64,000 nt of DNA from CAIWHR01 sp963779805 (lineage in GTDB: Bacteria; Pseudomonadota; Gammaproteobacteria; Burkholderiales; Casimicrobiaceae). Under the pieces are notes generated by a model that saw nothing but the letters and a program-made list of their open reading frames with translations, did not search any database and was not told the DNA's origin. The stretch is from the NCBI GenBank assembly GCA_963779805.1, contig CAVZZN010000012.1, forward strand, positions 434,001 to 498,000, written 5' to 3'. Positions 20,554-29,854 of the stretch are shown here, in pieces. A program made the translations under genes and the position numbers. Numbering within the stretch: the stretch's first letter is position 1; each line of letters opens with the position of its first letter.

Positions 20554-23018
20554 TCAATGCAGCGCCGGGCGTGCCGGGGCCGTCGCGCCGCGAGCGTGGA
20601 CGCCGTCGGGCAGCAGCACGATGCGATCGAGGCGGGCGGCCTCGATCCCGGGCGCGAACGTGAGCGTGATCCGCAATTGCTCCGCGATTTCGGCGCGCTT
20701 CACCCACGCCGGGGGCCAGGCCAGCGGCACCTGCCACCCTGCATCGCCCACGGCGAGCTCTCCGGCGGCGTGCGGGCCGGTGATGTCCTGCCACGGCGTG
20801 CCCGCATGCAGGCGCGCATCCACGCGAACGGACTGGAGCGGCGCGTCGCGCGCCAGGCCGAGCACGAGCCGCCGCACGCGCTCCGGCGCGCACGACCTGG
20901 TCCGGCGGCGACAGCAGCACGGCCTCGCGGCCCTTCCACTCGAGGTCGACGTAGCCGCCGCGTGCGGTGCACGAGCCCGCCCTCCATGCGCCAGCCGTCG
21001 GCATCGGCGTAACCCGCAGCGCCGAACGTCCACGAGCGCGAGCCCAGCGGCAGATTGGCGTGCGTGACGAGGAAGTCGCGCATCGCTTCTTCGCCCGGCG
21101 TGTTGCGCCACGACGTGTACGGCACGTAGCCCGGCTGCCCGACGTAGATGCCGTTCGAGCCGTTCCAGGCCATCAGCGTGACCTGTCGCGCATCGAAGTT
21201 GAACATCTCGCGAAACGCGTGATACCAGCGCGCGGAAGTCCGGGCGGCACCATCGGCTGCTTGAGGTCCGTCGCGTTCATCTCGACGATGGCCCACGACG
21301 GATCGAAGCGCGCGATCGTGGCGAAGAGACTGTGGCCGTTCGACATCGGATGCTCGTTCGCGGCGGCCGGGCCGTACAGGATCGTGCCGAGGTGCCCGGC
21401 GCTCGGCACCGAGCCCTCGATCGACACGCCGGCCGAATCGTAATCGGGCGTCTCGCCGCGGATGTTGATCGCGACCGGTCGCATGCCGGGATCGGGCGCG
21501 ATGAACGCCTGCGCCGAGAAGATGCGCTCGCTGGGAATGCCGGCCTCGTGCGCCCACTCGGAGAGCTCGCTGTAGTGGAGCCCGACGATGTGGCGCCGGA
21601 AGGCGTCCCACTCGAGGTACCACGGGTCTTCCCAGAACGGCGTCTCGCCCGGACGCGCGCTTGCGCGTCGCACCCCGGGAACGTGCGCGGCGGATCGACC
21701 TCGGCCCACTTCGTCCAGTGCCGGTGCGCGAGCGCGTTGACCTCCCGCAGCGTGAGCGCGGGCTTGCGGCGATAGCGCGAGAGGTCCGGCACGCCGGGCT
21801 CGGGCTTGCCCGCATACGGCCCCGTGCCCGACAGCCATTCGCGAAACTGCCGCAGCATGCCGGGGTTGTAGTCGTACAACAGGCCCTCGACGCGGGAACG
21901 GGTTCATGTACGTGTCGGCATCGAGGTTGACGCCGACGAACAGGTCCGGGTGCTCGCGCGCGAACTGCGCGACGATCCGCGAGGCGGCCTGCAGGTTGCG
22001 CCGCTTGTAGGCGCGCACCTTCTTCGCGTACACGTTGTAGGTGAGCGTGCGGCCGAGCTCGGGCGACTCGGTGGATCCGACGAGGCCCTTCATGTAGTCG
22101 TCGGCGAGCACGGTGTTCGTTCTGCGTCCACTGGCAGTTGGCGATGTCCTTCTCCAGCTGGTCGTTGATGTCCCACTCGGGCGAATCGCAGCTCGCGTCG
22201 GCCCAGATGCCGCCGTTGAGGATGAACTGCACGGGAATGCGATGCGCGACGGACCAGTCGATCACCGTCTTCAGGTTGTCCTCGGCGACGAGGCGATTGC
22301 CGCACTTGCGGCGTGAGATCGAACGCGGGATCGAAGTTCCAGTCGCCCGAGGGACCTGTCGTCGTGCGCAGGTAGAGGATCGGAACGGCGATCCCGACGC
22401 GCGGCGTCGATCGCAGATACGGCGCGTACATCGTGTCGGCTTCCAGCGCGCCGCCTTGCGGGATCGCGGAGAGCGCCATCAGGAACGCGAACGCGGGATC
22501 GCCGGCACGCGGCTGCCCACCCTCCCAGAGCGCCAGCGCGCGCGGCGGCACGAGGCTCTTCCTGCCGAGCACGGTCGCGACGCCGGCGCGGTTCACCGCG
22601 ACGACCTCGATGCGATGGCGCTGCAGGCTCGCGTCGTCGAGGGAGACGGTGTAGTCGAAGCCCGCGCGCACGGCGTCGGGATAGCCGGGCTTCGCCTGCG
22701 CGATGTCGGGCCGCGCGAGGCCGTAGCGCGCCTGCATCGTCCTGCCGTCGACGCGGATCTCGACGCGGTCGATGCCGCCGGGATCGAGCGCCCAGCCGGA
22801 CACGCGCACGCTGTCGGCAACGACGGCTTCCGCCGCGGGCGTGTCGATCCAGCCGACGGTGCCCTGGGGAAGCTTCGCGTCCGCCGCCGGCCGCTGCGCG
22901 GCGACGACGGCGGGCGCCTTCGCCGGCGCGTCGCGTGCGTGTCGTCGCGCGGCCCCTGCGGCGAGCACGCGGCGACGCAGAACGCCGCGAGCAGCGCGGC
23001 CCGGGAGAGCGCGCGCAT
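20554..23018 (-). CDS. Ig-like plus TIM-barrel-like lipoprotein (copy 2), many frameshifts
   Basis: Paralogue of the gene at 17008-19452. ATG 23018 gives MRALSRAALLAAFCVAACSP, a leader with a plausible lipobox VAAC. The Ig-like module is GTVGWIDTPAAEAVVADSVR and SGWALDPGGIDRVEIRVDG. The large domain repeats every motif of copy 1: RIPVQFILNGGIWADASCDS, VNLDADTYMNPF, YDYNPGMLRQFREWLSGTGP, PDYDSAGVSIEGSVPSAGHL, SWAIVEMNATDL, YVPYTSWRNTPGEEAMRDFL. Frame changes lie near 22930, 22310, 22125, 21890, 21660, 21240, 20975 and 20890. One of them, near 21660, is most simply a missing base. Function is not known; an envelope glycan role fits the acyltransferase that follows. Confidence 0.68.
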
Positions 23019-23153
23019 CAATGGCCGCTGCGGCGTAACGGAGTCGGTCGACGCCGGGCCGCAATGCAGCTCGCGCGCGGTCGCGGCCGACCTGCAACCG
23101 ATGCGCTGCGCGGCGCGAGAACGCACGAGCCTCTCGTACGCTCGAAGGCCGCG

Positions 23154-23360
23154 CTAGATGTCGGTGCCGTAGACGTACGGCTTCTGCGCGACCTTGCCCT
23201 GGTCCATCTGCTGCCGCTCGGCGAGATCCCTGGGCACCTTGTCCCACCAGATCGCGCGGCCCTTCTGCTGCTCGCGGTCGAGCTCGGGCTTGCGGGACTT
23301 CATCTCGCGGATGAAGCGGGTGAATTCGGATTCGTAATGGCGCGATGGCAACATCGACAT
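23154..23360 (-). CDS. DUF3460 family small protein
   Basis: A 68-residue protein, MSMLPSRHYESEFTRFIREM, then KSRKPELDREQQKGRAIWWD and QKPYVYGTDI. The pattern of an acidic/basic helix, a GRAIWWDK motif and a C-terminal PYVYG is that of DUF3460, a short cytosolic family restricted mainly to betaproteobacteria, of unknown function. Start ATG 23360 follows GAGCGACACC. It sits 29 bases after the RlmL-like gene on the same strand, so it may share its transcript. Confidence 0.83.
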   Translation of the reverse strand: MSMLPSRHYESEFTRFIREMKSRKPELDREQQKGRAIWWDKVPRDLAERQQMDQGKVAQKPYVYGTDI

Positions 23361-23389
23361 GGTGTCGCTCCTGATGAAGGTCGATTTTA

Positions 23390-24574
23390 TCATTCGCGTC
23401 CGTCGCCCTCGGCCGCCGCCGGCCGGCTGCGTCCGGGCCGTCCGGCCACGATGTCGAACCGGAACAGCCGGCATTCGAGCGCGCCGTTGAACAGCGGCGT
23501 GCGCGCCGAGGGCTTGAGGCCGATGAGCTTCGCGAGGCGCAGGTCGCCCGTGAGGAGATAGGCGCTCCAGCCGGCGAAGCGCTGCTTGAGCGCATCGCCG
23601 AGGCGCGGGTAGAACGCGGCAAGGCGTGCGGATTCGTCGAGGCGCACGCCGTACGGCGGGTTCGCGATCAGCGTGCCGGCGGGGGCAGGGGCCGCGCGCT
23701 GCAGCACGTCCGCCGTCTCGAGCTGCAGCCATTCGGCGACACCCGCCTGCGCCGCGTTGCGCTTCGCCTGCGCGACTGCGCCTTCGTCGATGTCGCTTGC
23801 GAAGATCGTCGGCGTGGACGGCGCGGGCAGCGCGCGATCGCGCGCCTTCTGCCGGATGCGCTGCCAGGTCGGACCGTCGAACCATGCGAGCTTCTGGAAG
23901 CCGAACGTGCGCTGCAGTCCCGGCGCGCGGTGCGCCGCCAGCAGGGCCGCCTCGATCGCGATCGTGCCGCTGCCGCACATGGGATCGAGCAGAGGCGTGC
24001 CGGGTTCCCAGTGCGCGAGCGCGACGAGGCCCGCGGCGAGGTTCTCGCGCAGCGGAGCGGCATCGGCGTCGCGACGATAGCCGCGCTTGAACAGGGCCTC
24101 GCCGGAGGTGTCGAGGTAGATCGTCGCCGCGTCCGCGGTGAGATACGCGTGCACGCGAACGTCGGGGCGCTGCTTGTCGACCGACGGCCGGGCGCCGGTC
24201 TCGGTGCGGAAGCGGTCGCACACCGCGTCCTTCACCTTGAGCGTGGCGAACTCGAGGCTCGTGAGCGGCGAGCGCGTGGCGGCGAGATCCACGCGCAGCG
24301 TGCGATCGTTGCGGAAGAGCTCGGGCCAGCGCACCTTCTGCACCAGCCGGTAGAGGTCGTCCTCGCTGCGATACGCGCCGTGCGCGACCTGCCACAGCAC
24401 CCGGCTCGCGAGGCGCGATTCGAGATTGACGTGATACGCGAGCTCGCGCTCGCCCGCGAACCCGACGCCGCCCTCGGCGGGCGTGACGAACTGCGCGCCC
24501 AGGGCGCCGAGCTCGGTCGCGAGCGGCGCTTCGAGGCCGCGCGGGCAGGGCGCGAAGAACCGATCGAGGCTCAT
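23390..24574 (-). CDS. THUMP-domain 23S rRNA N2-guanine methyltransferase (RlmL N-half type)
   Basis: The protein is 394 residues and intact. The N-terminus MSLDRFFAPCPRGLEAPLAT starts a ferredoxin-like/THUMP RNA-binding region (about 1-160). The C-terminal Rossmann methyltransferase has LLDPMCGSGTIAIEAALLA as motif I and IANPPYGVRLDE as the catalytic NPPY motif. The single-domain size matches the RlmL homologue of betaproteobacteria, which lacks the RlmK half of the E. coli fusion. The expected reaction is m2G formation in 23S rRNA, at 2445 by analogy. Palindromic element B lies 14 bases before its start codon, where it could influence expression. Confidence 0.87.
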   Translation of the reverse strand: MSLDRFFAPCPRGLEAPLATELGALGAQFVTPAEGGVGFAGERELAYHVNLESRLASRVLWQVAHGAYRSEDDLYRLVQKVRWPELFRNDRTLRVDLAATRSPLTSLEFATLKVKDAVCDRFRTETGARPSVDKQRPDVRVHAYLTADAATIYLDTSGEALFKRGYRRDADAAPLRENLAAGLVALAHWEPGTPLLDPMCGSGTIAIEAALLAAHRAPGLQRTFGFQKLAWFDGPTWQRIRQKARDRALPAPSTPTIFASDIDEGAVAQAKRNAAQAGVAEWLQLETADVLQRAAPAPAGTLIANPPYGVRLDESARLAAFYPRLGDALKQRFAGWSAYLLTGDLRLAKLIGLKPSARTPLFNGALECRLFRFDIVAGRPGRSRPAAAEGDGRE

Positions 24575-24587
24575 GGAAAACGACCCC

Positions 24588-24661
24588 GTTACTCAGAGTA
24601 AAACGCCGGGCACCGTTTCGCCACGGAGGAGAGCAGCGCCCGGCGCTTTACTCTGAGCAAC
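24588..24661. repeat. Palindromic element B, 24-bp imperfect inverted repeat
   Basis: Arms 24588-24611 and 24638-24661 pair over 24 bases with two mismatches. The left arm starts GTTACTCAGAGTAAAACG; the right arm ends with CTTTACTCTGAGCAAC. The loop is 26 bases. The outer half is the same TTACTCAGAGTAA core as elements A and C, while the inner half is a different GC-rich stem. It lies in the short gap between the NodJ-like gene and the RlmL-like gene, which are co-directional. Confidence 0.93.
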
Positions 24662-24680
24662 AAGCGTAGCGGCGATGCGC

Positions 24681-25466
24681 TCACTTCAGCAGGCGCCGGC
24701 GCGTGAGCACGAGCGCCACGTAATACGCGGCGAGGGCGTACGCCGTCAGCACCGCGATGTGCAAAGCGATGCCGCCGGGAATCTCGCCCAGCAGCAACGG
24801 CCGCGCGATGTCGATCGCGTGCTTGAGCGGCAGCACCGCCGCGACGGCCTGCAGCGCGGCGGGCATCTGCGCGACCGGGAAGAACACGCCGGACAGCAGC
24901 AGGCCCGGCGTGAGCACCAGCGTGAAGAAGTACGTGAAGAAATCGTAGCCGGGCGCGAGCGCGTTCATCACGAGGCCGAAGCCCCCGAACGTGAGGCCGA
25001 TGAGGAAGCCCAGCGGAATGATCCAGATCGCGTACCAGGTGTGGCCGTAGCCGAGCGCCATCAGCACGAGCAGGATCGCGGTGGTGGAGACGATCGCCTT
25101 CGACGCGCACCAGATCCATTCCGCGAGCAGCACGTCGTCGAGCGACAGCGGCGCGTTGATGATGGCGTCCCACGTGCGCTGCACGAACATGCGCGAGAAG
25201 GCCGAGTACATGCCTTCGAAGCTCGCGGTGAACATCGCGCTCTGGCACACCATGCCCGTGCCGATGAAGGCGATGTACGCCATCCCGCCCACCTCCGGGA
25301 CGAACGCGCCGATGCCGTAGCCCAGCGCGAGCATGTACAGCAGCGGATCGGCGATGTTGCCGAGCACGCTGGCGATCGCGAGCTTGCGCCAGACGAGCAG
25401 GTTGCGCTGCCACACCGGAATCCAGCGCAGGGAGATCTCGGGCAGGCGCATTGCGGCAGCACTCAT
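24681..25466 (-). CDS. ABC-2 type exporter permease (NodJ type)
   Basis: A 261-residue membrane protein with six predicted hydrophobic segments: PLLYMLALGYGIGAFVPEVG, MAYIAFIGTGMVCQSAMFTA, AILLVLMALGYGHTWYAIWI, PLGFLIGLTFGGFGLVMNAL, FTYFFTLVLTPGLLLSGVFF and the terminal AVLTAYALAAYYVALVLT. The pattern VFFPVAQMPAALQAVAAVLP is typical of NodJ/ABC-2 permeases. It would pair with the NodI-type ATPase at 27716-28726, also on the minus strand but separated by two plus-strand genes. The substrate is not indicated; nodulation is not implied, since this subfamily is widespread. Confidence 0.85.
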   Translation of the reverse strand: MSAAAMRLPEISLRWIPVWQRNLLVWRKLAIASVLGNIADPLLYMLALGYGIGAFVPEVGGMAYIAFIGTGMVCQSAMFTASFEGMYSAFSRMFVQRTWDAIINAPLSLDDVLLAEWIWCASKAIVSTTAILLVLMALGYGHTWYAIWIIPLGFLIGLTFGGFGLVMNALAPGYDFFTYFFTLVLTPGLLLSGVFFPVAQMPAALQAVAAVLPLKHAIDIARPLLLGEIPGGIALHIAVLTAYALAAYYVALVLTRRRLLK

Positions 25467-25630
25467 CGTGGCAGCACCTCGTTGGCAACGCGGTGGTACG
25501 CGATCTGCAGTGCGTTTGCGGACATTCGCCCGGATCGGCGGGGTTCGAGTTGCGATTTTCTACTCTACACGCGCTTGACATCGCACGCGGCGCTCACTTA
25601 CCGTGTCCTGGGCCCGAACCGGGAGTTCGC

Positions 25631-26626
25631 ATGTCGCTCACGACGCTTGCTTCGTTGTTCCTGCGCACGATGTTGTTGCTGGTCGCGACCTGGTCGCCGC
25701 TTGCCGCGGCGGCCGACGGCGCCGCTGGATTTCCCGGTCGACCGCTGCACATCGTCGTCCCGTATCCTGCCGGCGCGCTCACGGACCTGCTCGCCCGCGC
25801 CATCGGCGAGCGCCTCGCCGCGAGCCTTCGCCAGCCGGTCATCGTCGAGAACAAGCCCGGCGCCGGCACGCTCGTCGGCGCGGAATACGTCGCCAAGTCG
25901 CCGCCGGACGGCTACACCCTGCTGATGGCCACCAGCACCACGCTCGGCATCAGTCCCGCGCTGTACAAGCCCTCGCCCGTGAATCCGGTGAAGGATTTCG
26001 CACCGATATCGCAGGTGGGCACCGTGAACTTCTTCCTTATCGCCTCGCCGTCGTTTCCCGCGAGCAACGTCAAGGAGATGATCGAGGCCATCCGACGCAA
26101 TCCCGGCAAGTACAACTACGGCTCGGTCGGCAATGGCAGTCCGCATCAATTGTTCATGGAAGCGCTCAAGAGCGAATATGGACTGCAGATCCAGCACGTG
26201 CCTTACAAGGGCACGACGGCCGCGCTGCCGGATCTCCTGACGGGCCAGATCCAGGTGATGTTCTGCGATGCGACGGTGGCCGTGCCCAACATCCAGGCGG
26301 GCAAGGTCAAGGCGTTGGGCACCTCGGCGGCGCGCCAGAGCACGCTGCTCGCGAGCGTGCCGCCCATCGCCGCGACGGTTCCGGGCTTCGATTGGCAGGC
26401 ATGGCAAGGCATCGTCGCGCCGGCCGGTACGCCGAAGGAGATCGTCGCCTTGCTGAATGCCGAGTTGCAGAAGATCCAGGCGACGCCGGGGTTCCGCGAG
26501 CAGCTGCACAAGTTCGGGATGGAACCGTTCCCGCCGCAGACCCCCGAGCAGTTCGCGGCCACGATCGAAGCCGAGCAGCCGCGCTGGGCGAAGGCCATCA
26601 AGGATTCCGGGGCGAAGATCGACTGA
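25631..26626 (+). CDS. Bug-type periplasmic solute receptor (TctC family)
   Basis: Members bind carboxylates and related solutes for tripartite tricarboxylate transporters, and many are orphans. ATG 25631 gives a signal peptide cut after SPLAAAADG, then the family start PLHIVVPYPAGALTDLLARA. Further family markers are VIVENKPGAGTLVGAEYVAK, PPDGYTLLMATSTT, NYGSVGNGSPHQLFME, VPYKGTTAALPDLLTGQI and IVAPAGTPKEIVALLN. At 331 residues it is full length. No TctA/TctB genes are visible. The amidohydrolase gene follows by 96 bases, so the receptor may serve that enzyme's substrate. A TTGACA sequence at 25575-25580 is a possible -35 element, but its -10 (TTACCG) is poor. Confidence 0.93.
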   Translation: MSLTTLASLFLRTMLLLVATWSPLAAAADGAAGFPGRPLHIVVPYPAGALTDLLARAIGERLAASLRQPVIVENKPGAGTLVGAEYVAKSPPDGYTLLMATSTTLGISPALYKPSPVNPVKDFAPISQVGTVNFFLIASPSFPASNVKEMIEAIRRNPGKYNYGSVGNGSPHQLFMEALKSEYGLQIQHVPYKGTTAALPDLLTGQIQVMFCDATVAVPNIQAGKVKALGTSAARQSTLLASVPPIAATVPGFDWQAWQGIVAPAGTPKEIVALLNAELQKIQATPGFREQLHKFGMEPFPPQTPEQFAATIEAEQPRWAKAIKDSGAKID

Positions 26627-26722
26627 GCTGCCCGTCCCGCGCGCTGCGCCGGGTCGGACCCCGATTCGCCCTGCGGGGGTCGTGCGCCCCTTCCATCGTT
26701 TCACGCCAGAGGAGAACGTCCC

Positions 26723-27711
26723 GTGAGTCCCGTGATCGACGTGCACACCCATTGCCTGACGGAGGAGTGGTTCCGCCTGCTGCAGGAGCACGGCGGGCCG
26801 CGCTACACCGTCAAGACCGGTGCTCGGCGGGCTGCGCGCCATCCACCTCGACGGCGCGCCGTTCATGACGCCGGTGCCGGCCATGTTCGACTACGACCTG
26901 CGGCATCCGCACGATGAACGAGCACGGCGTCGACGTCGGCATCGTGTCGCTGACGTGCCCCAACTGCTACTGGGGCGGGCCGCAGATCAGCCTGCAGGCC
27001 GCGCGGATCATGAACGACGACATGGCGGCGGCGCAGCGGGCGCATCCGGATCGCCTGCGCTGGCTCGCTTCGGTGCCCTGGGAATACCCCGAGCTCGCGC
27101 TCCCCGAGCTCGGGCGTGCGTGCGACGCGGGCGCCGTCGGCGTGATGGTGCTCGCCAACATCAACGGCCGCCCCTTGACCGACCCGGCATTCGCGCCGGT
27201 GTGGGACGCGATCGACGCGCGCGCCCTGCCCGTGCTCGTGCATCCCACGGCGCCCCCCGGCGTTGCCGAGATGGACATGATGCGGTTCCAGCTCACGGCC
27301 TCGGTCGGCTTCACGTTCGACACCTCGCTCGCCGTGGCGCGGATGATCTTCGACGGCTTCTTCGATCGCTACCGCAAGCTGCGGATCATCGCGGCCCACG
27401 GCGGCGGCGCGCTGCCCTACATCGTGTCGCGCATGGACCAGTGCTTCGACAACATCCCCGCGTGCCGGGAGAAGATCTCGCGCCGTCCCTCCGAGTACAT
27501 GCCGCAGATCTGCGCGGATGCGGTCGTTTTCGCCCCCGAGGTGCTCGACCTGTGCGTGAAGGTGTTCGGGGCGGACAACGTCATCTACGGCTCCGACTAC
27601 CCGCACACGATCGGCGACATGCCGGGCTGCCTGCGTCGCGTCAACGGCCTGTCCGAGAGCGCGCGCGACAAGGTGCGCGGGCGCAACGCGCAAAGGGTGT
27701 TCAAGCTCTGA
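26723..27711 (+). CDS. Amidohydrolase family 2 (ACMSD-like decarboxylase/hydrolase), two frameshifts
   Basis: Members of this metal-dependent TIM-barrel family decarboxylate or hydrolyse carboxylic acids such as aminocarboxymuconate semialdehyde and resorcylates. GTG 26723, after the ribosome binding site GGAGAA, reads SPVIDVHTHCLTEEWF with the HxH metal motif. The frame shifts near 26818 to LGGLRAIHLDGAPFMTPVPA, and again near 26905 to MNEHGVDVGIVSLTCPNCYW. The other metal and active-site motifs follow: LVHPTAPPG, IIAAHGGGALPY and VIYGSDYPHTIGDMPG. Length is about 328 residues. The exact substrate cannot be read from the sequence. The gene and the receptor before it form a two-gene catabolic unit. 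Confidence 0.87.
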
Positions 27712-27715
27712 CGCG

Positions 27716-28726
27716 TCAATCCCGCAGCTCGCGCCCGGTGAGCTTGATGAAGAGGTCCTCGAGGTTCGCGGGGCGGTGCAGGTAGCGCACGCCGCGCGTG
27801 CTCGCGAGAGCGTCGAGCAGCGGCTTCGGATCGCGCGTGTAGCAGAACGCGGTCTCGCCGGCGACCTCGAGCCGATCCGCGAGGCGCCGACCCATCCCTT
27901 CGGCCCACGCTTTCGCCTCGTCGCCGTACACCTCCACGACTTCCGGCTCGACGTGCGCCTGCAGCAGCGCCCGCGGCGTGTCGCACGCGATCATGCTGCC
28001 GTGATCGATCACGGCGAGGCGCGTCGCGAGGCGCTCCGCCTCGTCCATGAAGTGCGTGGTGAGCAGGATCGTCTTGCCCTGAGTGAGGAGCTGGCGCAGG
28101 CCGTCCCAGATGAGATGCCGCGCCTGCGGATCGAGGCCGGTGGTCGGCTCGTCGAGCACGAGGAGCTCGGGATCGTTGACGAGCGCGCGTGCGAGCGTGA
28201 GCCGGCGCTTCATGCCGCCCGACAGCGTGCGAATGCCGGAGTCGCGCTTGCCCGCAAGGCCGGCGAACTCGAGCAGGCGTGGAATGCGCTGGTCCGTGAC
28301 GGCCTTCGGCAGCCCGAAGTAGCGACCGTAGATCTGCAGGTTCTCGACGACCGTGAAATCCGGATCGAGGTTGTCCATCTGCGGCACGATGCCCACGCGC
28401 ATGCGCGCGCGCCGCGCGGCACGCGGTATCGGCTCGCCGACGAGCTCGATCTCGCCGGCGTCGGGATCGATGAGCCCGAGACAGCACCGCAGCGTCGTGG
28501 TCTTGCCCGCGCCGTTCGGGCCCAGCAAGCCGAAGCACTCGCCCTTGCGGATCTCGAAGTCGAGGCCGCGCACGACCTCGTTCGCCCCGTAGCGCTTGCG
28601 CAGGCCGCGCACGCGCAGCACGAGCCCCCGCGCGGTCTGCGCGACCGCGGCGGCATCCGAACGCGCGCGCTCGTCCGCCGCGAGTTCGGCGGCATCGGGC
28701 GGCGCGGCCGGAGGAACGCCGAGCAT
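27716..28726 (-). CDS. ABC exporter ATP-binding protein (NodI type)
   Basis: Intact ATPase of 336 residues. Walker A is GLLGPNGAGKTTTLRCCLG, the Q-loop region is VGIVPQMDNLDPDFTVVEN, the signature is TLSGGMKRRLTLARALV, and Walker B is LLVLDEPTTGLDPQ with the H-loop in LLTTHFMDEAE. The C-terminal extension with RPANLEDLFIKLTGREL is characteristic of NodI-like subunits. Its N-terminal 40 residues (MLGVPPAAPPDAAELAADE) are an extra low-complexity lead. The permease partner lies at 24681-25466. Only 4 bases separate its stop from the convergent amidohydrolase stop. Confidence 0.92.
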   Translation of the reverse strand: MLGVPPAAPPDAAELAADERARSDAAAVAQTARGLVLRVRGLRKRYGANEVVRGLDFEIRKGECFGLLGPNGAGKTTTLRCCLGLIDPDAGEIELVGEPIPRAARRARMRVGIVPQMDNLDPDFTVVENLQIYGRYFGLPKAVTDQRIPRLLEFAGLAGKRDSGIRTLSGGMKRRLTLARALVNDPELLVLDEPTTGLDPQARHLIWDGLRQLLTQGKTILLTTHFMDEAERLATRLAVIDHGSMIACDTPRALLQAHVEPEVVEVYGDEAKAWAEGMGRRLADRLEVAGETAFCYTRDPKPLLDALASTRGVRYLHRPANLEDLFIKLTGRELRD

Positions 28727-28814
28727 GTCAGGGCGCCCGGCCGCCCGAAGCCACTGACAAGCCCCTGGGGGGAGCGAGGAGCGAGTTCGGGGGGACGTTT
28801 CATCAGGCCGGGCG

Positions 28815-29449
28815 TCACTGCGGGTCGCGCGCGCCACATGCCCACGATCACGCGCTGCAGTTGCGGCAACCGGCCGTGGAAGAAGTGGCCGCAGCCCGGA
28901 AACACGACGACGGCAAGCTCCTGCGGGCGCGCCCAGTCGAACACGTCGGCCAGCGGCACCACGTCGTCCTGCTCGCCGTGGATCACGATCGTGTCGGGCG
29001 GCACGTTGCCGACCGGAAAGCGCTTGACCGCGGGGCCGACGAGCACCATGCGCTCGGGCGCGACGTGCTGCGCGACGCGCGTCTGCACGAACGAGCCGAA
29101 CGAGAATCCGGCGAGCACGACGGGGAGCGCCGTGCCGCCGGGGTCGTATCGGCTGCGGGCGTGCGCGAGGGCCGCGAGCGCATCGTCGGTTTCGCCGATG
29201 CCGTCGTCGAAGGTGCCTTCGCGAAGCGCCCGCGCCACGAAAGTTGAAGCGCACGCTCGCATAGCCCAGCGCGAAGAACGTCTTCGCGAGCGTCTGCGCG
29301 ACCTTGTTGTCGAGGGTGCCGCCCTGCACCGGATTCGGGTGCGCGACGAGCGCGATCCCGCGCGGATGCGACCCGGGCACGTTGTACGCGAGCTCGAGCG
29401 CGCCCGCGGGGCCGGCGATGCTGAGCCGCTCCGTGGTGCGCGGCGTCAA
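28815..29449 (-). CDS. Alpha/beta hydrolase, about two frameshifts, uncertain end
   Basis: TTG 29449 overlaps the stop of the ferredoxin gene (ATTTGA) and reads TPRTTERLSIAGPAGALELA, then GIALVAHPNPVQGGTLDNKV. A shift near 29235 leads to ALREGTFDDGIGETDDALAA and the nucleophile elbow VVLAGFSFGSFVQTRVA. The acid/His part is DTIVIHGEQDDVVPLADVFD and VFPGCGHFFHGRLPQLQR. This is the YsgA/CPn-like small hydrolase subfamily of about 210 residues. The end is inferred: one more extra base in the GCGCGCGC run near 28828 would bring a stop at 28815. Otherwise the frame runs on into the ABC gene. Confidence 0.7.
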
Positions 29450-29754
29450 ATGCGCAGCCTCTCGACGATCTCGCCGCCCACGATGTGGCGCTCGATGATC
29501 TCGTCGATGTCGCTCTTGTCGACGTAGGTGTACCAGACCGCTTCCGGGTAGACCACGATCACGGGGCCTTCCTCGCAGCGGTCGAGGCAGCCGGAGCGGT
29601 TCATGCGCACCTTGCCCTTGCCGGAAAGGCCCAGGGTCTTGATGCGGTCCTTCGCGTACTTCTGCATCTCGGACGCACCGTGGCACTCGCAGCACGCCTC
29701 GGGCGCCTCGCGCTGGTTGCAGCAGAAGAAGACGTGACGCTGGTAGTAGCTCAT
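29446..29754 (-). CDS. Thioredoxin-like [2Fe-2S] ferredoxin
   Basis: 102 residues, intact: MSYYQRHVFFCCNQREAPEA, then CCECHGASEMQKYAKDRIK, VRMNRSGCLDRCEEGPVIVV and YPEAVWYTYVDKSDIDEIIE. The GCLDRCEEGP cysteine pair and the early FFCCNQR cysteine are the cluster ligands of thioredoxin-like 2Fe-2S ferredoxins (NuoE/Shethna-like). It is a cytosolic electron carrier, and its partners are unknown. Its stop overlaps the hydrolase start. The pair followed by an ABC ATPase suggests one operon reading leftwards. Confidence 0.88.
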   Translation of the reverse strand: MSYYQRHVFFCCNQREAPEACCECHGASEMQKYAKDRIKTLGLSGKGKVRMNRSGCLDRCEEGPVIVVYPEAVWYTYVDKSDIDEIIERHIVGGEIVERLRI

Positions 29755-29854
29755 CGGGACGTTTCGAGAGGCGGGAACCGTGACGGGAGGAGTCCGCCGT
29801 TCCCTGGACGGACCAGGGATTATAGCGACGGTTCCGGCGGGCCTTCCCGCGCGG

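Noticed and set aside
26640..26700. A possible extra R2 repeat copy before the amidohydrolase gene
   Set aside because: GATTCGCCCTGCGGGGG resembles part of R2, but the match is short and the flanks do not align.
28727..28814. Continuation of the hydrolase as MKRPPELAPRSPQGL and beyond
   Set aside because: This tail has no family similarity, and a single extra base before it gives a normal stop at 28815. It may be repeat-like spacer DNA, but no second copy was found here.
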